A DNA stretch of 19,830 nucleotides. It comes from CAG-390 sp964522215 (GTDB lineage Bacteria; Bacillota; Clostridia; Oscillospirales; CAG-272). A program made the translations under genes and the position numbers. The notes under the pieces were generated by a model that ran no database searches, had not been told where the DNA came from, and saw only the letters and a program-made list of their open reading frames with translations. Below, piece by piece: positions 7,796 through 14,276 of this stretch (position 1 is the first letter of the stretch; each line of letters begins with the position of its first letter). The stretch lies in contig CAZFVR010000029.1 of assembly GCA_964522215.1 (NCBI GenBank), positions 1 through 19,830 on the forward strand, written 5' to 3'.

Positions 7796-7912
7796 TTTTC
7801 TTTTCCTCCTTTAGTATTTGGTAGTCGGGAGTGCGACAGAACGCCAACTGCCCATCCGGTCGCCACCGGCATACCCGCGCCATCGGCATCGGGTAAATCC
7901 CCCCTTTTACAA
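7796..7912 (-). promoter_or_regulatory. Structured 5' leader of the VWA operon
   Basis: About 115 nt lie between the predicted start site and the VWA ATG. Two hairpins are visible: ACCCG/CGGGT (7890-7894 with 7873-7877) and CCGGT/ACCGG with a four-base loop (7856-7869). An ATG at 7889, preceded by AGGGGGG at 9 bases, opens an overlapping 69-codon frame that runs past the VWA start; it could be a leader ORF but has no recognisable product. No known riboswitch consensus was recognised. Confidence 0.35.
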
Positions 7913-7919
7913 TAATGTT

Positions 7920-7948
7920 ATTATACCATATACCAATCACAAAATCAA
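7920..7948 (-). promoter_or_regulatory. Sigma-A-type promoter of the VWA operon
   Basis: On the minus strand TTGATT (7948-7943) is separated by exactly 17 bases from TATAAT (7925-7920), with TGG immediately before the -10 box (extended -10). Transcription would start near 7912 and read through VWA, small protein, HprK-like, PqqD and SGNH genes. Confidence 0.8.
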
Positions 7949-8184
7949 GCCCTTTGGACGAAAAAGAATGATTTTTTCGGTTATATAATTTACGATCCCG
8001 CGCCGAAAGCCCTCTCACGCATGAGAAGGCTTGGCAAGAGTCGCCTCTTTACCCATAGGCGGAGAGAAACGCATCATCCATCGTCGCGGCGGGAGCCGTC
8101 CCCCGCCCTACGAAGATCGAGCATAGCCGCAAGCAAATGCGATATCCATCGTTGCGGCACGACAAGCAAGTCGCTCCCAACTCA
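7949..8184. other. Intergenic region without a gene; contains a near-perfect direct repeat
   Basis: No convincing gene is visible. It contains a direct repeat of 15 bases, ATCCATCGTCGCGGC (8076-8090) and ATCCATCGTTGCGGC (8144-8158), one mismatch, 68 bases apart, flanking a GGCGGG/CCCGCC hairpin (8088-8107). A short CGCCT/AGGCG hairpin lies near 8042-8062. This looks like a degraded intergenic repeat element; no function is assigned. Confidence 0.4.
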
Positions 8185-8215
8185 AAAAGCCCCAAGGGAG
8201 ACCCCCGGGGCTTTT
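8185..8215 (-). terminator. Intrinsic terminator of the opp operon
   Basis: AAAAGCCCC and GGGGCTTTT form a 9-bp stem (8185-8193 with 8207-8215) with a GC-rich loop. On the minus strand the stem ends in CTTTTT, 18 bases after the stop of the last opp-operon gene. The plus strand also has T-rich sequence after it, so it may work in both directions. Confidence 0.85.
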
Positions 8216-8233
8216 ATCTTTTTAATTTGTCCC

Positions 8234-8437
8234 TCAGATCGCTCCGAACAGCCACATAACGAGCAGGGAGATAGCAAGGATGACGGCGAGGCAGACCGGG
8301 ATAAAGACCAGAAAGGCTGACAGGGTCATTGCAAACAGGTCGCGGCCGCTCACTCCGCCCTCTTCGTTGATATCGCGGTTGAGCTGTTCCTGTTTCTTTT
8401 TGGATCTTTTAAAGAACCCTTGCTTGCTTTCCTTCAT
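8234..8437 (-). CDS. Small membrane protein at the end of the opp operon
   Basis: 67 residues with ATG preceded by AAGGAGCG. The N-terminal half is charged and Lys-rich (FKRSKKKQEQL), the C-terminal half (about 35-65) is strongly hydrophobic (FLVFIPVCLAVILAISLLV) and would form one long or two tight membrane segments. It begins 18 bases after oppF and ends just before the operon terminator, so it is co-transcribed with the transporter. I recognise no family. It could be a small accessory subunit that stabilises the transporter, but this is inference from position only. Confidence 0.7.
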   Translation of the reverse strand: MKESKQGFFKRSKKKQEQLNRDINEEGGVSGRDLFAMTLSAFLVFIPVCLAVILAISLLVMWLFGAI

Positions 8438-8455
8438 TTTGCGCTCCTTGGTCGA

Positions 8456-10084
8456 TCAACCGTCAAGTCTTGACGATTTTTTCTCCATCTTGGGCAGCTC
8501 AAAGAGGTAATTTCCATCCGCATCGATCTTTCTCTGCTCGGCAAAGTGGCAAGCCACAAAGTGACCCGGCTCTATCTCTACCAGAGGCGGCGGCACGCGC
8601 TTACATTTATCGCAGGCCATAAAGCAACGTGAATGGAACTTACATCCGGCCGGCGGACGGATGGGGCTGGGGATGTTACCCTCAAGAATGATACGATCCT
8701 TTTTAAGGTCATCCGGATCGGTCGTGGGGATGGAGCTGAGCAGTGCCACCGTGTAGGGATGGCGGGGATCTGCAAAGATCGTCTCGGACGGTGCCAGCTC
8801 AACGATATTGCCGAGATACATAACGGCGATACGCGTGGAGATGAAACGCACTACCGAAAGGTCATGCGAGATAAAGAGATATGTGAACTTTTCCTTTTCC
8901 TGCAGCTCCTGAAGCAGGTTGATTATCTGCGACTGGATGGACACGTCAAGCGCGGATACGCACTCGTCACACACCACGAACTTGGGGTGCACTGCCAGCG
9001 CACGCGCAATGCAGATACGCTGTCTCTGTCCGCCGGAGAACTGGTGCGGGTAGCGGTGCAGCATGTAATCCTGCAGGCCGCAATCGCGCATGGTTTGCAG
9101 GATGTGCTCCTTCATTTTGGGCGAACCGTGCTTGTAGAAGTTGTGGGTGACCAGACCCTCCTCGATTATCTGACCGATGGTCATACGGGGGTCAAGAGAT
9201 GAGTAGGGATCCTGGAAGATGATCTGCAGGTCCTTGCGCAGCAGGCGCATCTCATTGTAGTTGAGGCGGGCAAGATCAACGCCGTCATCCCGCATCTCCT
9301 CGTACCTTGCAAACTCATCGTTATCGGCAAATAACACCTTGAGGGAATCAAGCTCTGCCTCTATCGTGCGGCGCTTGGCTCTGTTTGCCTCGATATGCTC
9401 CTCGGTCTGTGCGATCTTGGCCTTGAGCGACTCTATCCTCTTTTCGACAGAGGCTGTGGACTTACCGGCCGCGGCCAGCTCGTCCTTATCCACCATAAGC
9501 CCCTCCTCGTCAAGGATGAGCTCTGTTTTGCGCTCCTTGAGCTTGGCTCTTGCAACGTCGATATCGTAGAGCCGCAAGAGTATTGCCGCACCGCTCTCAA
9601 GTGCCTCGGGGACTGCCACAAATCCGCCAAGGATCTGGGTGACCTCCATCAGCGCCGTTTTAGCGGCCGCCACTGCAAGATTCTTTTTTTGGAGCAGGAA
9701 GAAATCGGCATCGTCGCCCAGTGCATCGCACTCGGCACACAGCTTATCGGCAGTTGCCTGCGCGCTATGATACTTTGCCACGTACTTTTTGGCGTGCTTT
9801 AATGTGTCCTTCATGTACTTGGGGGCTACATCATAGATGGAGCGACCGTAGTACATGGTAGTACCCGCCGTCTGCTCGTAAAGCTGCAGCAGCACGCGGC
9901 CGAGTGTGGATTTTCCGCAACCGGATTCTCCGACTATACCGACCGTTTCGCCCTCGTAGATATCAAGCGAGATATCCTCGTTGGCGCGCACGTACATTTT
10001 CTCCTTTTGGAAAAGAGAACTCTTTGCCACCGGGAAGTACTTTTTAAGGTTCGTTATGGACAACAATTTTTTGGTGTTCGGCAC
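8456..10084 (-). CDS. oppF: Oligopeptide ABC transporter ATPase OppF with a large internal insertion
   Basis: 542 residues against the usual ~320-340. The start is GTG with AAGGAGG 9-10 bases upstream; it overlaps the end of oppD by 41 bases. All ATPase motifs are present: Walker A GESGCGKST (52-60), Q-loop FQDPYSSLDP (290-299), signature FSGGQRQR (349-356), Walker B FVVCDE (369-374) and switch His407. Walker B continues DECVSALD, with Cys where Pro is usual. Residues ~83-280, between Walker A and the Q-loop, are an extra ~190-residue helical segment rich in Lys, Glu and Ala, with heptad-like stretches at about 170-250 (SVEKRIESLKAKIAQTEEHI). The C-terminal tail has the OppD/F cysteine pattern (C481, C487, C491, C494, C512), a possible metal or Fe-S site. 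It pairs with OppD to power import. Confidence 0.93.
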   Translation of the reverse strand: MPNTKKLLSITNLKKYFPVAKSSLFQKEKMYVRANEDISLDIYEGETVGIVGESGCGKSTLGRVLLQLYEQTAGTTMYYGRSIYDVAPKYMKDTLKHAKKYVAKYHSAQATADKLCAECDALGDDADFFLLQKKNLAVAAAKTALMEVTQILGGFVAVPEALESGAAILLRLYDIDVARAKLKERKTELILDEEGLMVDKDELAAAGKSTASVEKRIESLKAKIAQTEEHIEANRAKRRTIEAELDSLKVLFADNDEFARYEEMRDDGVDLARLNYNEMRLLRKDLQIIFQDPYSSLDPRMTIGQIIEEGLVTHNFYKHGSPKMKEHILQTMRDCGLQDYMLHRYPHQFSGGQRQRICIARALAVHPKFVVCDECVSALDVSIQSQIINLLQELQEKEKFTYLFISHDLSVVRFISTRIAVMYLGNIVELAPSETIFADPRHPYTVALLSSIPTTDPDDLKKDRIILEGNIPSPIRPPAGCKFHSRCFMACDKCKRVPPPLVEIEPGHFVACHFAEQRKIDADGNYLFELPKMEKKSSRLDG

Positions 10085-11075
10085 TTCTTCTCTCCTCCTT
10101 GTTAGGATAAAAACATCTTATAAACTGACCCTCAACGTTTTCACGCAGCTCGGGCTCGCATTCGATGCACTTTTGCGTGCAATATTTGCAACGCGGTGCA
10201 AACTTGCAGCCCTTGGGCAGTGCCAGCGGGTGCGGCACGCTGCCGGGAATAGGCTCAAGCTTGCTGCCAACATTCTCCATGCGGGGAATGGAGGCCATAA
10301 GTCCCTCGGTGTAGGGGTGGCTGAACTGGCAATCGGTAAATATCACCTTTGCGGAGGTCTTTTCCACCACCTGACCGCAATACATAACAACAACGTCATC
10401 CGCCATTTCATTTATAACGCCCAGGTCGTGCGTGATAAATATGATGGATGTGCCGTTATCCCTTTGCAGATCGTTCATCAGTCGCAGTATCTGCGCCTGA
10501 ATGGTAACGTCAAGAGCCGTGGTAGGCTCATCCGCGATCAGGATCTTGGGGCGACATGCAAGCGCCATTGCTATCATTACGCGCTGGCGCATACCGCCGG
10601 AAAGCTGGTGCGGATACTGGCGAAGCACTGCCTCGGGGTTGGGGATCTGAACTGCCGCCAGCATTTTAAGCGCTTCATCAGCCGCCTGCTTTTTGCTCAT
10701 CCCCTGGTGGATGATAAACGGCTCGGAAAGCTGCTTTTTAACGGTAAATACCGGGTTGAGCGAGGTCATGGGCTCCTGGAATATAACGGATATCTGGTTG
10801 CCGCGGATGTGCTGCATCTCCTCGGTGGAGAGCTTTGTAAGATCGATCCGCTCGCCGTCGCGGTCAAAATAGATCTCGCCGGACTTTATATATCCGTTGC
10901 CGTCCAAAAGACGCAGTATGCTCATGGCGGAAACGCTCTTGCCGGAGCCCGACTCACCAACGATGCCGATGGTCTTGCCCGGCTCAAGGGTATAGGAAAC
11001 GTCGTTTACCGCCTTAACGATTCCCTTTTTGGTGGTGAAATAGGTATGCAGATTATTAACTTCAAGTAACGGCAT
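10044..11075 (-). CDS. oppD: Oligopeptide ABC transporter ATPase OppD
   Basis: 343 residues, normal length. The ATG at 11075 is chosen over an in-frame GTG nine bases upstream because GGAGG lies 8 bases before the ATG and would overlap the GTG. Motifs: Walker A GESGSGKS (40-47), Q-loop FQEPMTSLNP (99-108), signature LSGGMRQR (158-165), Walker B ILIADEP (178-184) and switch His216. The C-terminal oligopeptide/dipeptide-transporter tail contains GCKFAPRCKYC and later cysteines, as in metal-binding DppD-type tails. It is cytoplasmic, docks onto OppB/OppC and forms the ATPase heterodimer with OppF. The gene starts 5 bases after oppC and overlaps oppF. Confidence 0.95.
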   Translation of the reverse strand: MPLLEVNNLHTYFTTKKGIVKAVNDVSYTLEPGKTIGIVGESGSGKSVSAMSILRLLDGNGYIKSGEIYFDRDGERIDLTKLSTEEMQHIRGNQISVIFQEPMTSLNPVFTVKKQLSEPFIIHQGMSKKQAADEALKMLAAVQIPNPEAVLRQYPHQLSGGMRQRVMIAMALACRPKILIADEPTTALDVTIQAQILRLMNDLQRDNGTSIIFITHDLGVINEMADDVVVMYCGQVVEKTSAKVIFTDCQFSHPYTEGLMASIPRMENVGSKLEPIPGSVPHPLALPKGCKFAPRCKYCTQKCIECEPELRENVEGQFIRCFYPNKEERRSAEHQKIVVHNEP

Positions 11076-11080
11076 TACTT

Positions 11081-13135
11081 TCACCTCCCGGAGTTAGACT
11101 TGGGGTCCATAACATCACGCAGTGCATCGCCGATGATGTTGATGCAGATGGTCGTGATCATAAGGAAAACAGAGGGACAGACCCACTGCCACCAGTAGTT
11201 TTGAATTACTATCGAGTTATTGGCACCGTCAAGCATATTACCCCATGTAGGTCTTGGCGCCTTAACGCCAAAGCCGAGGTAGGAGAGGCTGGACTCGGTA
11301 AGCATACAGCCCGCAAAGTCAAGCGTCATGGAAACGATGATTATAGAGATAACGTTGGGCAGGATGTGCTTAAAGGCTATCTTCCATTCCTTAACGCCCA
11401 TCGACTTGGCAGCTATAACGAACTCCTTTTCACGCTCGGCCAGCACCTGTCCGCGAACGAGTCTTGCAAGACCCGTCCAGGAGAGCAGACCGAGGATGAC
11501 CATGATCATAACGATACGCGTCATCTCCTCAAAGCCCTGCGACTGCACAACGATGGAAAGTATGAGCGCAAAGGGCAGGAAAGGTATAGCCGAAACGATC
11601 TCGGCCACACGCATGAGCAGCATATCCACCCATCCGCCAAAGTAGCCGGCAAGACAGCCAACCACAACGCCGATGATGGAGGAGATGATAACGGCTATAG
11701 CACCGATGGTCATGGTAAGGCGACCACCGTTGACGATCCTCGTCCAGATATCACGTCCAAAGCTGTCGGTACCCATAAGGTAGCCCTTAAGGCCCCATGT
11801 TGCGACCAGCTCGCCATCTGCGCTGACGGCGTAGTTCTGGAAAGGACCTGCATAAAGCTCGGCGGTGCCGGCTGTCTTTTCCGGAACCTTTGTCTGCTTC
11901 CAGGCATTGCTGCCCCAGGAGTAGATGTTGCCCTTATCGGTGAGCACAGAGAAGTGCTTCATGCCGCCGGCGATAGATACTACCTGCTCGCCCGCCTCAA
12001 GAGTGGGCGCCAGCTCCTCGCCGTTGGCGTAGGTACCCGAAACGATGATCTTGCCGTTATCGAGCACCAGCGCGATGCAGTTTTGCGCCGCGGCGATGTC
12101 CACGATCTTAGCACCAAGCTCGTTGATGTAATCACGAACGAGGACGCGGGTCTTTGCGCCGTCCACCGTCACATAGGTGTAATCAAACTGTGATGCCGCC
12201 GCATATGTGCCGTCCGTCAGGAGCGCAACAGCGGTATCATTGGTGAAAACCAGCTTTTCGATATTCGTGAGCTTTTTGATCAGCGACATATTGGTGGCGC
12301 CGTTGCTGTGGTTGCCCCACATGTAGGCGGTGCCATCCTTCATAACGATGGCGGATACCTGCTTGCCGCAAACGAGCTGACGTACATTTGCAACGTCTAT
12401 CTTGCCCTCAAGAATAACGCTTGGCATCTGTGTACACATAAATGCCAATGCGGAGTTGCCATCCGGAAGCTTGCCGTACTGGCCAAGGGCGTTTTGACCC
12501 CAACCGTAAACAGTGCCGTCATCGCCAATGGCAATTGCGTGGTCACTGCCCGCTGCGGCATAGACGATATTTGCATCCACTACTTCCTGCGGGATCTTGC
12601 TGATATCGCCGCCGATGTAGGTCGCGTCACCCCATACATACACCTCACCGTCCTTGGAAAGACCAAGCGTAAAGGTGGACTGCGAGGAGATATTGGCTAT
12701 CTGATCGCGCATCGCGCTCGGCACGCTCATCATGTTAAGGCCGGGGGAGACGTTCTTTTGAGATTCCTCAACATAGGATATATCAAGCGGGAAGAAATAC
12801 GGGCCGATAAGCATTACAAGGAAAACGAGAATAAACACGCAAAGCGCGCCCACTGCCAGCTTTTTAGAAAAGAAGGCCTTTATTCTCTGCTCACCGGGGC
12901 TTTCGATCTTTTCTACCTCAAACCTTGCATCATCCGGCGAGATATCCTCATCCTCGTCATCATCCGCAGCAGAATTATTCTGCTGCTCGCGATAAAGCGA
13001 GTTACTGCCGCCGAAAAATGCGCGGCCAAACCATCTGCCGATGGTGGCAAAAAAGCCGGACTTATTTTTGACCTCTGTTTTTACCTCAGTCTCGGGGGTC
13101 GCGGCAGTGATCTTTTGATCTTTATTTTCTTTCAT
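11081..13135 (-). CDS. oppC: Oligopeptide ABC transporter permease OppC with an inserted RCC1-like beta-propeller
   Basis: 684 residues, about twice the usual ~300. The ATG follows AAGGAGG at 6 bases. Residues 1-90 are cytoplasmic and include an acidic run (AADDDEDEDISPDDA). TM1 is about 92-112. Residues ~145-450 carry seven RCC1-type units: TLGLSKDGEVYVWG, SDHAIAIGDDGTVYGWG, SAIVMKDGTAYMWG, a degenerate TAVALLTDGTYAAAS, CIALVLDNGKIIVSG, HFSVLTDKGNIYSWG and YAVSADGELVATWG. Seven units are enough for a closed propeller. The normal OppC chain resumes at GTDSFGRDIWTR (455-466), followed by the BPD_transp_1 domain with five membrane segments and the EAA loop (AAKSMGVKEWKIAFKHILPN, about 575-594). 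The insertion falls in the first extracytoplasmic loop, so the propeller should lie outside the membrane near the OppA docking face. The reading frame is intact and the operon context is normal, arguing against an assembly chimera. Confidence 0.93.
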   Translation of the reverse strand: MKENKDQKITAATPETEVKTEVKNKSGFFATIGRWFGRAFFGGSNSLYREQQNNSAADDDEDEDISPDDARFEVEKIESPGEQRIKAFFSKKLAVGALCVFILVFLVMLIGPYFFPLDISYVEESQKNVSPGLNMMSVPSAMRDQIANISSQSTFTLGLSKDGEVYVWGDATYIGGDISKIPQEVVDANIVYAAAGSDHAIAIGDDGTVYGWGQNALGQYGKLPDGNSALAFMCTQMPSVILEGKIDVANVRQLVCGKQVSAIVMKDGTAYMWGNHSNGATNMSLIKKLTNIEKLVFTNDTAVALLTDGTYAAASQFDYTYVTVDGAKTRVLVRDYINELGAKIVDIAAAQNCIALVLDNGKIIVSGTYANGEELAPTLEAGEQVVSIAGGMKHFSVLTDKGNIYSWGSNAWKQTKVPEKTAGTAELYAGPFQNYAVSADGELVATWGLKGYLMGTDSFGRDIWTRIVNGGRLTMTIGAIAVIISSIIGVVVGCLAGYFGGWVDMLLMRVAEIVSAIPFLPFALILSIVVQSQGFEEMTRIVMIMVILGLLSWTGLARLVRGQVLAEREKEFVIAAKSMGVKEWKIAFKHILPNVISIIIVSMTLDFAGCMLTESSLSYLGFGVKAPRPTWGNMLDGANNSIVIQNYWWQWVCPSVFLMITTICINIIGDALRDVMDPKSNSGR

Positions 13136-13146
13136 GTCGCACCTCC

Positions 13147-14163
13147 TTATTTGTTTACACGCACGCGCGGGTCAACAAGACCGTACGCGAGGTCGATGAT
13201 GAGGTTGCCCACAAGTCCCAGTACGACGTAGAACATCTGCAGGGCCAGTGCGACCTCAAAGTCTTTGGTGTTGATAGCGGTTATATAAAATTTTCCAAGT
13301 CCGTTGAGACCGAACATCTGCTCGACAACAAGAGAGCCGGAGAATATGCCAAGGAACCAGCCGATAACGAGAGTTACGACCGGGATCAGGGCGTTACGCC
13401 ATGCATGGCTGTAGATAACGACCTTTTCTTTAAGACCTTTGGCTCTGGCTGTGCGAACGCAGTCCATGGAGAGCGCCTCGATCATGGAGGAACGCACGTA
13501 ACGTGTCATTCCGCCGAGCGAGCAGAAGGTCATAACTATAAGCGGAAGCGCCATATAGTAGAGCTTATCAAGGAACGCACGGAAGCCGGTGTAGTTGGCA
13601 TTGGGGGTTCCCATTCCCGAGACCGGGAAGAGCTTGAGTATAACGGCAAACAGCCATATAAAGACTATTGCTATAATAAATGTAGGGATGGAATATCCCA
13701 CTATCGATCCCACCTGCACGGCGGTATCGCGCTTGCTGCCCTTTTTGACAGCACAAAAGATTCCAAGCGGTATGGTGATACCAAGCGCCAGGACAGTTGC
13801 AAAAATGTTGATGAATACTGTGTTTTTAAGCGGCTCACCTATAAGCTCTACAACATTTGCCTTGTAGTTATAGCTGTAGCCGAGGTTGCCCTGAAGCAGG
13901 CCGTTAAACTGACCGTCCCATGGAGCCAGGCCCATCCAATAGAGATACCTCATAACGAGGGGCTCATCCAGTGCCATTTTGTGGCGCATAGCTTGGTAGA
14001 CTTCCTCATATCTGCCATCCTTCATAAGTTGGGTCTTTTGACCGTCCAGGATCAGCTGAGCCTGGTCAACATCGATCCAGTTATAGACCATATAAAGGAT
14101 AAAGGAAAGAAGCAGGGCAACAACAAGCACGTACGCCAAACGTTTAAGTATATATTTTGCCAT
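13147..14163 (-). CDS. oppB: Oligopeptide ABC transporter permease OppB
   Basis: 338 residues starting MAKYILKRLAYV at 14163, where AAAGGAG lies 6 bases upstream; an upstream in-frame ATG at 14187 lacks such a site. TM1 is residues 7-30, followed by an extracytoplasmic region (about 31-105) typical of OppB, then five membrane segments with the EAA loop (TARAKGLKEKVVIYSHAWRN, near 235-255) that contacts the ATPases. It ends in the standard DLAYGLVDPRVR motif. It forms the channel with OppC and ends 11 bases before the oppC start. Confidence 0.94.
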   Translation of the reverse strand: MAKYILKRLAYVLVVALLLSFILYMVYNWIDVDQAQLILDGQKTQLMKDGRYEEVYQAMRHKMALDEPLVMRYLYWMGLAPWDGQFNGLLQGNLGYSYNYKANVVELIGEPLKNTVFINIFATVLALGITIPLGIFCAVKKGSKRDTAVQVGSIVGYSIPTFIIAIVFIWLFAVILKLFPVSGMGTPNANYTGFRAFLDKLYYMALPLIVMTFCSLGGMTRYVRSSMIEALSMDCVRTARAKGLKEKVVIYSHAWRNALIPVVTLVIGWFLGIFSGSLVVEQMFGLNGLGKFYITAINTKDFEVALALQMFYVVLGLVGNLIIDLAYGLVDPRVRVNK

Positions 14164-14187
14164 AAGATCTCCTTTAAGCCAAAACAC

Positions 14188-14208
14188 GGGGGACGGATGA
14201 CATCCCCC
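14188..14208 (-). promoter_or_regulatory. Intercistronic hairpin 2 in the oppA-oppB gap
   Basis: GGGGGA (14188-14193) pairs with TCCCCC (14203-14208), loop of 9 bases; followed on the minus strand by CGTGTTTTGG and then the oppB ribosome binding site. Weak U-tract, so partial termination or mRNA protection is more likely than full termination. Confidence 0.45.
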
Positions 14209-14231
14209 ATATTTTGATATCTACCCTCAAA

Positions 14232-14260
14232 ACGGGCGGCAGCGCAAGGCCGCCGCCCGT
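14232..14260 (-). promoter_or_regulatory. Intercistronic hairpin 1 (attenuator-like) after oppA
   Basis: ACGGGCGGC (14232-14240) pairs with GCCGCCCGT (14252-14260), a 9-bp stem 16 bases after the oppA stop, followed on the minus strand by TTTTGAG. A leaky terminator here would leave oppA mRNA more abundant than the permease and ATPase mRNA, the usual stoichiometry for binding-protein transporters. Confidence 0.6.
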
Positions 14261-14276
14261 GAGTATTTTTTACTGA

